The translations under genes were made by a program, and so were the position numbers. 64,000 nucleotides of DNA from assembly GCF_013141695.1 (NCBI RefSeq), contig NZ_WHNY01000074.1, positions 62,001 to 126,000 of the forward strand. Reading direction: 5' to 3'. The notes below the pieces were generated by a model that had not been told where the DNA came from, made no database searches, and saw only the letters and a list, made by a program, of their open reading frames with translations. Positions 1-8,388 of the stretch are shown piece by piece. Origin of the DNA: Paenibacillus plantarum. Its GTDB lineage: Bacteria > Bacillota > Bacilli > Paenibacillales > NBRC-103111. The first letter of the stretch is position 1. Every line of letters begins with the position of its first letter.

Positions 1-244
1 TGCCCAGCAGATTGGCCTCTACCAACTCCGCTTCTGTCGGCACTTCCTCCAAAGGGGAGTCAAACGGAGATACATAGAGAGCATCTACAGGACAATACGC
101 CTCACAAATAAAACAAGTCTGGCAATCTTCCTGCCTTGCGATGCTCGGAATGCCATCTATCCCTTTATCAAACACGTTGGTCGGACACACCTTCACGCAT
201 AGCGTGCAACCCACACACCGTTCCGTACTTACGAATTCAATCAT
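1..244 (-). CDS. 4Fe-4S dicluster ferredoxin, 3' part missing at the window edge
   Basis: The minus-strand frame from the ATG at 244 stays open to base 1 (81 codons). It has two full cluster-binding motifs, CVGCTLCVKVCP near residues 10-21 and CQTCFICEAYCP near 41-52, which is the 2x[4Fe-4S] ferredoxin pattern. The ATG overlaps the stop of the upstream flavoprotein (ATGA), so the two are translationally coupled. It is probably the small electron-transfer subunit of that flavoprotein, as AprB is to AprA (inference). The C-terminus lies outside the window, so its length and any tail are unknown. Confidence 0.9.
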   Translation of the reverse strand, partial: MIEFVSTERCVGCTLCVKVCPTNVFDKGIDGIPSIARQEDCQTCFICEAYCPVDALYVSPFDSPLEEVPTEAELVEANLLG

Positions 245-1836
245 CGTGTCGCAACCCCCTGATCCGCCGTCAGCTCTTTGCGCAGCTCAATCTCATCAAT
301 ACCAGAGACTATCAGGCGGTACTGCTGCGCAGGGTCTGTATCCGGATACTCCTCAAGCGAATGCAAGCCCCGCGTCTCCTTGCGTGCTAGCGCAGCGGTG
401 TACATCCATCTCGCTGTCGCAATCATCGCAGCGACTTCGCGTGCGCGAACCCGACCCTGCACCGTCGGGTTCAAGGCCGTCCCCCGCAAGCTCGCCCACA
501 GATCGTCCAATCGCGCCAGCGATTGACGGATCACGGGCTCACTGCGGAAATAATTGATGTCCAGCGGAAAGACCTCCCGCTGGACTGCCTCGACCAAGCC
601 CCTCGCATCGAGGATGCGATCGGGGGCTGCATCAGGGTCGACCAGGCCGTAGCGGCCCGCTGGTCGCAAATCTCTAGCGCTGCGCCCGAGCGTCAGCGCA
701 TGCTTCGCAGCTCCGGCACCTGCCCACGTGCCGGAGGAGATCGCCCAGGAGGCGTTGAACGCGCCTCCGCCTGACTTCGCACCCGTGACGCGCTCACGGG
801 TGGCCGCATCGCCGGCGGCATATAGGCCCGGAACCGTTGAGGCGCAGCTCTCATCGGTGAGGCGTATGCCGCCCGTCCCGCGGACGGTTCCCTCATAGCG
901 AAGCGTGAGCGGGAACCGCTCTGTGAAGGGATCGATGCCTGCGCGATCCAAGGGCACGAAGAAAATCGCGTGCGATTTGCGCAGAATTTGCTGCTTTTCT
1001 TCCGTATCCGCGTGGTTTAGCACCGCGTACACCGGGCCTTTGCTCAGCATTTTGGGCAGAAAATCCCCTGCTCTCGGGCCACCGCCTTGCAGCACCGTGC
1101 CATCCTCCGATGTATAGGTCGCCCAGTTCAGCAAGCGGCCACGAGTCACCGTGCCGAAGGCTGCGCTAGGCGCATACTGACGCGTGAATTCCATGCCAGA
1201 TAGCTCGGCACCGAGCTCCGTCGCCATCAGAACACCCTCTCCAGTTAGGACGTTACAACCTAACCCCTTGCTTAGAAAAGCACATCCGCCCGTTGCAATC
1301 ACGACGGCATTCGCTCGAATTTCCCATTCCGAATCATCCAAGCGTGAAAGGCCACGCGCTCCTCCAACCCCATGCTCATCAACGAGCAGCTCTAAGGCTG
1401 GCGATTGATCAAGAATCTTCACACCTGCCCGACTGACCTGACGACGCATTAGCTTCATGTACTCCGGTCCTTGCAAGTGATCGCGCAAAGGAACACCCTG
1501 CTCATCACGGCGAAACGGATAGCCCCACTTCTCCACTAACAATAAGCTTTCATACACTTGATCTAGCACGCGGTGAATCCAGGCAGGCTCTGCCAAATAC
1601 CCACTTTCTTTGTAACGCTGCTGAACTGCCTTCTCTCTCAACTCAGGATCTGGCGGCAGGTACAACAAATTCGTGCCTCCTGGTGCGGTAGCTCCGCTGG
1701 ATCCTAGGAATCCTTTGTCTACGAGGATGACCTTCGCATGCTGCTGGGCTGCGCTCCAAGCTGCCCATGCCCCGGCGGGACCTCCGCCGATGACTAGAAC
1801 ATCGGCTTCTAATTTCGTAATTTTGCCCGAGCTCAT
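241..1836 (-). CDS. FAD-dependent oxidoreductase, fumarate reductase/AprA-like flavoprotein
   Basis: This is a 531-residue protein with a dinucleotide-binding GGGPAG motif at residues 17-22. A GSSGATAPGGTN segment follows, as in the adenylylsulfate-reductase-alpha/fumarate-reductase flavoprotein superfamily. A second FAD motif, GLYAAGDAA, and a GAKSGGG segment lie in the C-terminal half. No membrane segment or signal peptide is seen, so it should be cytoplasmic. The start at 1836 is chosen because AAGGAGG lies just upstream; a longer frame to 1878 has no such site. It follows two ABC permeases by 22 bases and overlaps the ferredoxin gene. The pair probably oxidises or reduces the imported compound (inference); the substrate cannot be read from sequence. 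Confidence 0.85.
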   Translation of the reverse strand: MSSGKITKLEADVLVIGGGPAGAWAAWSAAQQHAKVILVDKGFLGSSGATAPGGTNLLYLPPDPELREKAVQQRYKESGYLAEPAWIHRVLDQVYESLLLVEKWGYPFRRDEQGVPLRDHLQGPEYMKLMRRQVSRAGVKILDQSPALELLVDEHGVGGARGLSRLDDSEWEIRANAVVIATGGCAFLSKGLGCNVLTGEGVLMATELGAELSGMEFTRQYAPSAAFGTVTRGRLLNWATYTSEDGTVLQGGGPRAGDFLPKMLSKGPVYAVLNHADTEEKQQILRKSHAIFFVPLDRAGIDPFTERFPLTLRYEGTVRGTGGIRLTDESCASTVPGLYAAGDAATRERVTGAKSGGGAFNASWAISSGTWAGAGAAKHALTLGRSARDLRPAGRYGLVDPDAAPDRILDARGLVEAVQREVFPLDINYFRSEPVIRQSLARLDDLWASLRGTALNPTVQGRVRAREVAAMIATARWMYTAALARKETRGLHSLEEYPDTDPAQQYRLIVSGIDEIELRKELTADQGVATR

Positions 1837-1858
1837 CGCAATCCCTCCTTGATGTATC

Positions 1859-2716
1859 CTAACCTTGGAAGCTGTCACGCCAGCTTAGCCATCTTCTTTC
1901 TAACCAGCGTACAAGTGAATCCACGACTTTACCGATCACCGCAAAAATGATGACCCCTACGAAAATAAGCTCAGCGCTTGAATTTTGTTTACCATAGTTA
2001 ATGAGGAAGCCTATACCTTCCTGCGAGCCGATCAACTCTGCTACGACGAGGCCTAGCCAAGAAATAGCAACAGATAGGCGTACACCTAGCAGAATGCCAG
2101 GTAAAGCAGCAGGGAGGATCAAGCGGAAAATTTGCTTAGACTTGCTAAAATTCAGCACTTTAGCGACCTCGAATAATTTGTGATCCACATTTCGAATGCC
2201 GAGAAAGGTATAGATATACATTGGAAAAAAGGCACCATTCGCAATGATCACGATTTTCGACACCTCGCCAAAACCAAACCAAAGTATGATTAACGGCGCA
2301 ATCGCGAGATGCGGAATCATGCGCAGCATTTGAAAGGAAGGATCCAGCATGAACTCCAGCTTTTGAACAAAACCAACAAGAAAGCCGAAAAGCAGCCCGA
2401 TGGATCCTCCAATTAGAAAACCTATGGCCGCTCGTTGCAACGAAATCGACAGATGCTGAGACAGCTCCCCTGAAGCGATTAATGAACGAAATTCCGCGGC
2501 AATTTGTAACGGCGTGGGTAAAAAGGACGGCGAAAACAACCCCAAATCCCCTGATACTTGCCAGATGACAAGGAGTAATACGGGCACGATCGCGCCGATG
2601 ACGAAATCGTTCACTCTCTCCCACAACCATTTGATCCGAACAAACTCTAACTTCTGACTTTTCGATTTCCCAATGCCATGCGTAGCTTGGCTTAGTGTCT
2701 CGACACGATTGCTCAT
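1859..2716 (-). CDS. ABC transporter permease, SsuC/TauC/NrtB type (second copy)
   Basis: This is a 285-residue inner-membrane permease of the nitrate/sulfonate/taurine family. About six hydrophobic segments begin near residue 38. The ATPase-docking EAA loop is seen as EVAKVLNFSKSKQIFRLILP followed by AALPGILLG. It is closely similar in pattern to the neighbouring permease at 2759-3571, for example PSFLPTP versus SLLFPTP and MLRMIPHLAIAPL versus MLRMVPHLAIAPL, so the two arose by duplication. They probably form a heterodimeric channel with the ATPase at 3593-4369. A purine-rich ribosome binding site precedes the ATG. Confidence 0.9.
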   Translation of the reverse strand: MSNRVETLSQATHGIGKSKSQKLEFVRIKWLWERVNDFVIGAIVPVLLLVIWQVSGDLGLFSPSFLPTPLQIAAEFRSLIASGELSQHLSISLQRAAIGFLIGGSIGLLFGFLVGFVQKLEFMLDPSFQMLRMIPHLAIAPLIILWFGFGEVSKIVIIANGAFFPMYIYTFLGIRNVDHKLFEVAKVLNFSKSKQIFRLILPAALPGILLGVRLSVAISWLGLVVAELIGSQEGIGFLINYGKQNSSAELIFVGVIIFAVIGKVVDSLVRWLERRWLSWRDSFQG

Positions 2717-2758
2717 CCCTTCTCCCCCTTAGCTTTGTGCGGTATATCCCTTTCGTGA

Positions 2759-3571
2759 TCAGTGCCCTTTATAGCTGTCTTGCCAGCTAAGCCATTTGCG
2801 TTCAAGCAGCCTCACAGCGGAGTCCGCAACGATACCGAAAACGGCAAATATGAGAATACCAACGAACACGACAGGTGTTTTGGAAAATTGCCGCGCATCC
2901 GACATCATATACCCGATCCCTGCGGTCGATCCCATTAATTCAGCTACAACAAGTCCAAGCCATGACACACCTAATGAGATCCGAACACCTAGTAAAATAT
3001 GAGGCAGCGCTCCGGGAATCGTTAACCGGATAATTTGCTTCCATTTGCTAAACCCTAACACGCGTGTCACATCGAAAAGTTTGTTGTCCACGCCACGAAT
3101 ACCCAAGAAAGCATTAATATAGAGTGGAAAAAAGGCCCCTTTGGCAATGAGAAGTACCTTGGCCGTTTCACCAATTCCAAACCACAAAATAAATAAGGGC
3201 GCGATCGCCAAATGAGGCACCATGCGGAGCATTTGAACCGTAGGATCTAGCGCTTTCTCCGTTCTACGAAATAAACCAACGAGAATGCCGAAGGCAAGAC
3301 CTAAAGAACCGCCAAGCAGGAAACCTGAAAGTGCCCGGAGGACACTAATTTTAATATTGTCATAGAGCTCACCCGTTTGAATGAGTCGAATGCCCGCGTT
3401 CATAATGCGAAGCGGCGTTGGAAATAGCAAGGATGAAATCACACCCAAATGGCCTAGAAGCTGCCAAGTAAGCAGTACGAGTAAAGGTACCGAAGCACCA
3501 AGAAGCACGCGATGTAAGCGTTGCTTGTATCTCTGTTGATCAACACCTGCCAATTGTCCTTGTTGGCTCAT
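2759..3571 (-). CDS. ABC transporter permease, SsuC/TauC/NrtB type (first copy)
   Basis: This 270-residue permease has about six membrane segments. Its EAA loop reads DVTRVLGFSKWKQIIRL followed by TIPGALPHILLG. It is the tandem paralogue of the permease at 1859-2716 and lies 21 bases after the ATPase gene and 42 bases before its partner, so it is in the same operon. The family imports small organic anions such as sulfonates, nitrate, taurine and pyrimidine precursors. No matching substrate-binding protein is present between this operon and the left edge. Confidence 0.9.
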   Translation of the reverse strand: MSQQGQLAGVDQQRYKQRLHRVLLGASVPLLVLLTWQLLGHLGVISSLLFPTPLRIMNAGIRLIQTGELYDNIKISVLRALSGFLLGGSLGLAFGILVGLFRRTEKALDPTVQMLRMVPHLAIAPLFILWFGIGETAKVLLIAKGAFFPLYINAFLGIRGVDNKLFDVTRVLGFSKWKQIIRLTIPGALPHILLGVRISLGVSWLGLVVAELMGSTAGIGYMMSDARQFSKTPVVFVGILIFAVFGIVADSAVRLLERKWLSWQDSYKGH

Positions 3572-3592
3572 TGAGATCTCCCCCTTTCTCCC

Positions 3593-4369
3593 TTAAATGC
3601 CCGAACTATCTATTAGTTCTAGCTCTTCGATTTTCTCGAATTCACTAAGTACCTTAAGCCTCAGCTCCTGAAAAGACGTCGTCGTCTTCTTTCTCGGAAT
3701 CGGCAGATCGATGGGCACGATGTTCCTGATGGCGCCAGGCCGCGGTTTGAGAATCACGACACGATTGGCTAAGTAGATCGCTTCATCAATATCATGCGTG
3801 ACGAAAATCATCGTCGTTTTATTTTTTTGCCAAATATCAATCAACACTTCCTGCATGTGCGTTCGGGTAAAAGCATCTAGAGCACCGAACGGCTCGTCAA
3901 GCAGCAGCACTTTCGGATTGCGGAGTAAGGCTCTCGCTATGGCTACACGTTGCGCCATTCCACCAGAAAGCTCTTTCGGAAACGACTTCTGAAAGCCTTC
4001 CAGACGAACGAGTTTAATCAGTTCATCCACTTTCTTGCGCACTTCAGGGTCTCTCAGCGAAAGGTCAGCGGCAATATTCTTCTCGACATTCAACCATGGA
4101 AACAACCTTGGCTCTTGGAAAATGAAGCCCTTGTCAATGCCTGGACCTTGGATCACCTGACCGCCCAGTTGAACTTCGCCGGTATGCGTAACATCCAGTC
4201 CAGCGATGATCTTGAGCAGCGTGCTTTTGCCGCAGCCGCTGGGTCCTATGACTGTAATAAATTCTCCCTCTTTCACTTGCAGCTGAATATTGTGCAAGGC
4301 TTGAACAGACCCTTTGCTGGACTGAAAAGTTTTGTTCACATGCTCGAGTTTCAACAACGGTTGGCTCAT
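3593..4369 (-). CDS. ABC transporter ATPase, SsuB/TauB/NrtD type
   Basis: This is a 258-residue nucleotide-binding subunit. Walker A GPSGCGKST is at residues 42-50, the signature is LSGGMAQR, Walker B is VLLLDEP with the D-loop GALDA, and the switch histidine is in FVTHD. The ATG at 4369 is preferred over an in-frame ATG at 4405 because GAGGAG sits nine bases upstream of it and the family usually begins near this point. It energises the two permeases downstream. A terminator-shaped hairpin lies only a few bases upstream of its ribosome binding site (4392-4431). Confidence 0.9.
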   Translation of the reverse strand: MSQPLLKLEHVNKTFQSSKGSVQALHNIQLQVKEGEFITVIGPSGCGKSTLLKIIAGLDVTHTGEVQLGGQVIQGPGIDKGFIFQEPRLFPWLNVEKNIAADLSLRDPEVRKKVDELIKLVRLEGFQKSFPKELSGGMAQRVAIARALLRNPKVLLLDEPFGALDAFTRTHMQEVLIDIWQKNKTTMIFVTHDIDEAIYLANRVVILKPRPGAIRNIVPIDLPIPRKKTTTSFQELRLKVLSEFEKIEELELIDSSGI

Positions 4370-4391
4370 CAGGTTCAACTCCTCTTTTAAT

Positions 4392-4431
4392 AAAAAAAAA
4401 GACACTTTTCTCCCTAAAGAGAATAGCGTCT
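4392..4431 (-). terminator. Intrinsic-terminator-like hairpin directly ahead of the ABC operon
   Basis: On the minus strand AGACGC pairs with GTGTCT (one G-U), and inside it TTCTC pairs with GAGAA. A run of nine T residues follows. It could end the amidase-FAH transcript. However, the ribosome binding site of the ATPase starts within about eight bases of the T-run, leaving no room for a promoter after it, so it may act as an attenuator. Confidence 0.7.
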
Positions 4432-4456
4432 CCGTTTATACGGTGGTCACATTTCT

Positions 4457-4486
4457 AGAGTACCACTCTGGATGAAACTTCGTCAA
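4457..4486 (-). promoter_or_regulatory. Possible promoter for the ABC/flavoprotein operon, upstream of the hairpin
   Basis: On the minus strand a TTGACG -35 box (4481-4486) is followed after 18 bases by TACTCT (4457-4462). The -35 is good and the -10 is poor. If used, the transcript would begin with two small stem-loops and the 4392-4431 hairpin. Confidence 0.35.
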
Positions 4487-4488
4487 TA

Positions 4489-5379
4489 TTATTTTCTTAT
4501 ATTCCTATAAGTTTTATCGGATATACAAACCATGTTCACCAATGCCTCGAAGCCATCTACATGGCACTCCACCTTATCACCGTTCCGAATCACGACAGGA
4601 CCAGGGGTACCCGTCAGAATCACATCACCTGGAAGCAAGGTCATGAAGGACGAATGAAACGCTACCGTGAACCATGGACGAAACTTCATGTTGAACACAC
4701 GGTTTCGATGCTGCGACTCCTCGTTTAGAATGGTCGCTACTTCTAGATCGAGAATCTCCGGTATTTCATCGGTCGTAATCATTTGGGGACCTATACTGAG
4801 GAAGGTGTCGTAGCTTTTGGCACGCGTTAGAAATCTCGGATTCCTCGCATGGATATCCGCAGCTGTCATATCTAACGCAGTAGTGAATCCTGCAACGAAG
4901 GAAGGGGCTTCGGCCTCTGTAATGTTGCGGCACTCTTTGCCAATAATGATCGCCAACTCGGCCTCAGCGGTAATCACGCCAGCATCTGTTGGCAGGATAA
5001 TGGCATCTCCTGGACCGATAAGGGTCGTTGACGGCTTCATAAAACCCACTGGCTCTTCATCTAAAGCAACGTCTTTCAGTTCTTCTTCATGAAGAACATA
5101 ATTCATCCCGATTCCCCAAATTTTTCCTGGGTTACGAATTAAGGGCGCAAAATTTGCCTCGCCGTAAGTAATCGCCGGCATTTGAGTGAGTTGATGTTCA
5201 CCCCCCTCTCGATACCAGTCTGTTAAATCACGTAGCCTACCGCTTATTAGCAGTCCAGTGATGGTTATAGGCCAGCTCGCTTCAGAACTGCGATTGATCG
5301 TTTCGATCGTAACGAGCCCGTGAGGCGCATAAATGGCGGCATGTTCATTGTCATGAAGTCGTAAAGTCGTCAATTTCAT
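4489..5379 (-). CDS. Fumarylacetoacetate hydrolase (FAH) family protein
   Basis: This 296-residue cytoplasmic protein has the FAH fold signature. NPGKIWGIGMNY precedes the metal-binding acidic residues E139 and E141 (AEAELAIIIG) and D170 (LDMTAAD). KSYDTF and VILTGTP follow near the C-terminus. Family members are Mg-dependent C-C bond hydrolases, decarboxylases or isomerases acting on beta-dicarbonyl acids. It lies 15 bases after the amidase and is cotranscribed with it. A role on the acyclic product of ring opening is likely, but the exact reaction cannot be assigned. AAD replaces the more common ARD. Confidence 0.88.
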   Translation of the reverse strand: MKLTTLRLHDNEHAAIYAPHGLVTIETINRSSEASWPITITGLLISGRLRDLTDWYREGGEHQLTQMPAITYGEANFAPLIRNPGKIWGIGMNYVLHEEELKDVALDEEPVGFMKPSTTLIGPGDAIILPTDAGVITAEAELAIIIGKECRNITEAEAPSFVAGFTTALDMTAADIHARNPRFLTRAKSYDTFLSIGPQMITTDEIPEILDLEVATILNEESQHRNRVFNMKFRPWFTVAFHSSFMTLLPGDVILTGTPGPVVIRNGDKVECHVDGFEALVNMVCISDKTYRNIRK

Positions 5380-5394
5380 TGGCTTTTTCCCCCC

Positions 5395-6597
5395 TTATAC
5401 TCTGGCATGAGCAACTAGCTCAATTTTCGGGTTCTTAACGAATTCGTTCACCCATTTAAGCAGCTTTACATCTTGGTTCTTTCCAGCTATAACGGATAGA
5501 CCAATAGAAAAACCACGACTCGATTCCAATGGAATGTGTAACTGGGGGAGACCACTCAAACCTGCTATGCACGTAAGCTGTAAGGTACTCAGTCTTACAT
5601 GGGACAGCTCATTTTCGCTCATCCCTTTTTTCGGCGCTTCCCCTGGTGCAGTTGGAATAATAAGCAACCCGTCATCGGAAAGCAGCTTTTCCATGGCGGC
5701 TTGGATATCATCTCGCTTCCTCAGGTTAGCTTCTCGATCTCCTAGCGCTTGCTGCTTCGCCCATTCGAATCTCCCTCGAATGTCTGGAGCGAAATCAGGC
5801 TGCTCTTGTTCGATCCAGTCACCGTGATTCTGCCATATTTCACATCCCTGAATGACGCGGAACGTATTCATCCACTCGGTTATGCCATTGGCTGAAATTC
5901 GTTTCCACTCACATTGTAAACCCATCTCCTCGATGCCCTGAATCCAAGCTTCAGGCAGTCCTTCGAATCGAGGGGAGGCCAATGCCCACGCTTCTTCCGG
6001 GAATATCACACGTTGGAAAGTGGTCTCCGATCCACTCGTTTCAATTAGAGCCTCGCCTGCATGCAGCATCGTTTTGGCATCATTGGCAAACCACCCCACA
6101 GTATCAAAACTTTGTGCCAGTGGAATAACGCCTTCGGTTGATACGATCCCCTGCGTTGGGCGGAAGCCGTAAATCCCGCAATACGATGCCGGAATGCGAA
6201 CCGATCCTGCCGTATCCGTCCCTAGCGCAAAATCGACTAATCCCGCAGCAACAGCTACCGCTGAACCACTGGAAGATCCGCCTGGCAGGCAATCCGGGGA
6301 CCTCGGATTTACTGGCGTACCATAGTGTATATTTTCACCACTCAGGCTAAACATCAGTTCATCCGTGTTCGTAATCCCTGTCATTTGAGCACCAGCTTGA
6401 AGCAATTGCGCAATACTCCTTGAAGTACGTTCTGCTGGAGAATGGGTGCGGAGCCAATCTGGATTTCCAGCTCCCGAAACATGCCCTTTGATGGCAAATA
6501 CATCTTTCACTGCGAATGTTTTTCCTTTCAGCACTCCAATTCCCGTCGGCTCCAATTGTGTTTCCCTTGTTACGAAAGCTCCGTATTCATTCTCCAT
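5395..6597 (-). CDS. Amidase-signature hydrolase, AMI1/ureidomalonase/allophanate-hydrolase-like
   Basis: This compact 400-residue amidase has the Ser-cisSer-Lys triad: Lys31 in FAVKD, the cis-Ser in GGSSSGS (about 106-112) and the nucleophile Ser132 in GTDTAGS. Segments such as GAGNPDW, SGENIHYGTP and AQSFDTVGWFA recall the plant AMI1-type subgroup, which is shorter than GatA. Next to a barbiturase/cyanurate-hydrolase family enzyme it may split a ureido acid, biuret or allophanate product (inference). AAGGAGG lies nine bases before the ATG. It is transcribed divergently from the PucR regulator gene. Confidence 0.87.
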   Translation of the reverse strand: MENEYGAFVTRETQLEPTGIGVLKGKTFAVKDVFAIKGHVSGAGNPDWLRTHSPAERTSRSIAQLLQAGAQMTGITNTDELMFSLSGENIHYGTPVNPRSPDCLPGGSSSGSAVAVAAGLVDFALGTDTAGSVRIPASYCGIYGFRPTQGIVSTEGVIPLAQSFDTVGWFANDAKTMLHAGEALIETSGSETTFQRVIFPEEAWALASPRFEGLPEAWIQGIEEMGLQCEWKRISANGITEWMNTFRVIQGCEIWQNHGDWIEQEQPDFAPDIRGRFEWAKQQALGDREANLRKRDDIQAAMEKLLSDDGLLIIPTAPGEAPKKGMSENELSHVRLSTLQLTCIAGLSGLPQLHIPLESSRGFSIGLSVIAGKNQDVKLLKWVNEFVKNPKIELVAHARV

Positions 6598-6635
6598 ATT
6601 ATAAATGACCTCCTTATTCGCATCGTTAAGCCATG

Positions 6636-6658
6636 TTCAATGTGCACATCCAATTGAA
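6636..6658. promoter_or_regulatory. Candidate operator between the amidase and PucR genes
   Basis: The divergent intergenic region contains the perfect palindrome ATGTGCACAT (6640-6649). It is embedded in an inverted repeat TTCAAT-N11-ATTGAA (6636-6641 and 6653-6658). The core TGTGCACA recurs at 15621-15628 upstream of the other catabolic operon. The PucR-type protein is the obvious candidate ligand (inference). Confidence 0.55.
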
Positions 6659-6731
6659 TGATAGATAGGCACGTTCAACCATAGAAATTTATGTTATATT
6701 AGTTTACATACAAAATAGTGGAGGTATTAGG

Positions 6732-8366
6732 ATGGCAATCACGGTTGATGCAATTATGAAATTGCCTATCTTTAAAAGCACTCGCCTTGTCGGAGGATCC
6801 CTTGGATTAGGCAGAGAGGTTGCTAGCGCAAATATTGCTGATTCACCTGATATTGCTAATTGGGTCAGACCACATCAGCTTCTCCTGACAACGGCTTATC
6901 ACTATAAAGATGATCCAGAAGGGTTAATCCCTTTCCTTCATCAGCTGCATGCCAACCAATGCTCCGGCTTAGCCATTAAGACCAAACGATACGTAGATAC
7001 ACTGCCTAAGCGTCTGATCGAAGAAGCCGATCGACTCCATTTCCCATTGATTGAGCTTCCCAATAACATGCTGCTAGGGGACGTCATTAATCAAATTCTA
7101 GAGAATGTCCTCAATGAAAAGCAGCATGATCTCCAAAAAACACTCGAGGTTCACAGCCGATTCTCTGACTTATATCTCAAAGGGGCCAGTATGTCAGATA
7201 TTGCGCAAACCTTATCATTACTAATCAGAGGATCCGTGCTTATTTTAAATTCTCGCTACGAACCTACTGGTTTTTCCGATTCTATCAAACGAAAAATTAA
7301 GTCAGCTGAGTTTCTTGATCCAATTCGGATCGCTTTGAAGAATGCATCGTTCCAAGAAAATACGCTAACCTCTGTGACCTGGGACCGAACTCACTCGGCG
7401 GACATTTATCCTGTCTATATCAGTGGAATTCGCAAGAGCTTCATCTGCGTCCTTGATGCTGCCTCACGCTCTCCACACCCGTTCTACACGATGCCACTCG
7501 AGCAAGCCTCGCATATTGTGGCTTATGAGCATATGAAGCAAGACGCTCTGGCCGAGGGCGAAAAGCGGCTTCGCCGACAATTTTTCAGCGATTGGCTGGA
7601 CAATCGGTTAAGCAAGGATGAAGTGCTAAATCGTGTCAAATCCTATCCCATTGTAGATAAAGCACATTATCTGATTTGCATATGCGAAGCAGATGCCACG
7701 CCTGATGGGCATCTCCTGACTGACTTGGAATTGAATGCAAGATGCGAACGCTGGCTGTTTCAAACCACCGAATTTCTAGAAGATTATCCTGGGCAAGCCA
7801 TTTGCGAGATCAAAGATAAGGGCATAATCATTATCCTGCCGATCCTAATCGACAGCAGCGCATTTGATGAAAAAGAATATGTGGACATCTTCCGTAAATT
7901 ACAACATCGGTTGCTTGGAGAAAATCAACATACGACGTTCTCCTTTGGGATTAGCAATCCCATCGACCAAATTGCGAAGATTCCTCAAGCCTTTCTCGAA
8001 GCCAAGCAAACCTTAGATATCGGCTATACCCTTAAGAAAAAGGAATTTATTCATACCTATCGCACACAACAAGTTACAGAGCTCATCCGTTCTGTTCCGG
8101 ATAACAAGCTGCATGATTTCTACTCATCTTGTCTTGGCGAGCTCACTTCCTCCGATCAGCCAGAGCGTCAGGAATTGTTACATACACTTGAAGTTTTTCT
8201 AAATCACGAAAGCTCGATTGCAGAGACTGCCAAAACCATGTTTTTGCATCGAAACACGGTACAAAATCGAATTAGCCGGTGTGAAGCTTTATTAAATATG
8301 TCAGTCAAAGATCCAATCGACACGCTCAAGCTCCGTATCGCGCTTGTCATCCATCGCTTAATTTAA
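6732..8366 (+). CDS. PucR/CdaR-family transcriptional regulator
   Basis: This 544-residue regulator has three visible parts. The N-terminal PucR-type sensor domain covers residues 1-125. A GGDEF-like CdaR middle domain covers about 290-410. The C-terminal helix-turn-helix lies around 480-540 and includes IAETAKTMFLHRNTVQNRIS. PucR and CdaR proteins sense purine or sugar-acid metabolites and usually activate catabolic genes. It lies between the two degradative operons and points away from the amidase operon, so it is probably their regulator. GGAGGT lies seven bases before the ATG. It is convergent with the isochorismatase-like gene, with 22 bases between stops. Confidence 0.92.
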   Translation: MAITVDAIMKLPIFKSTRLVGGSLGLGREVASANIADSPDIANWVRPHQLLLTTAYHYKDDPEGLIPFLHQLHANQCSGLAIKTKRYVDTLPKRLIEEADRLHFPLIELPNNMLLGDVINQILENVLNEKQHDLQKTLEVHSRFSDLYLKGASMSDIAQTLSLLIRGSVLILNSRYEPTGFSDSIKRKIKSAEFLDPIRIALKNASFQENTLTSVTWDRTHSADIYPVYISGIRKSFICVLDAASRSPHPFYTMPLEQASHIVAYEHMKQDALAEGEKRLRRQFFSDWLDNRLSKDEVLNRVKSYPIVDKAHYLICICEADATPDGHLLTDLELNARCERWLFQTTEFLEDYPGQAICEIKDKGIIIILPILIDSSAFDEKEYVDIFRKLQHRLLGENQHTTFSFGISNPIDQIAKIPQAFLEAKQTLDIGYTLKKKEFIHTYRTQQVTELIRSVPDNKLHDFYSSCLGELTSSDQPERQELLHTLEVFLNHESSIAETAKTMFLHRNTVQNRISRCEALLNMSVKDPIDTLKLRIALVIHRLI

Positions 8367-8388
8367 GGCGTGGATGGCAGCATGCGCA

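Noticed and set aside
2160..2630. Minus-strand frame of about 156 codons inside the second SsuC-type permease
   Set aside because: It is an out-of-frame shadow of a well-supported permease gene.
4391..4488. Guanidine (ykkC), SAM or T-box riboswitch in the leader of the ABC operon
   Set aside because: I could not match the conserved loops of any of these classes. The leader is very short, so only a generic attenuator is proposed.
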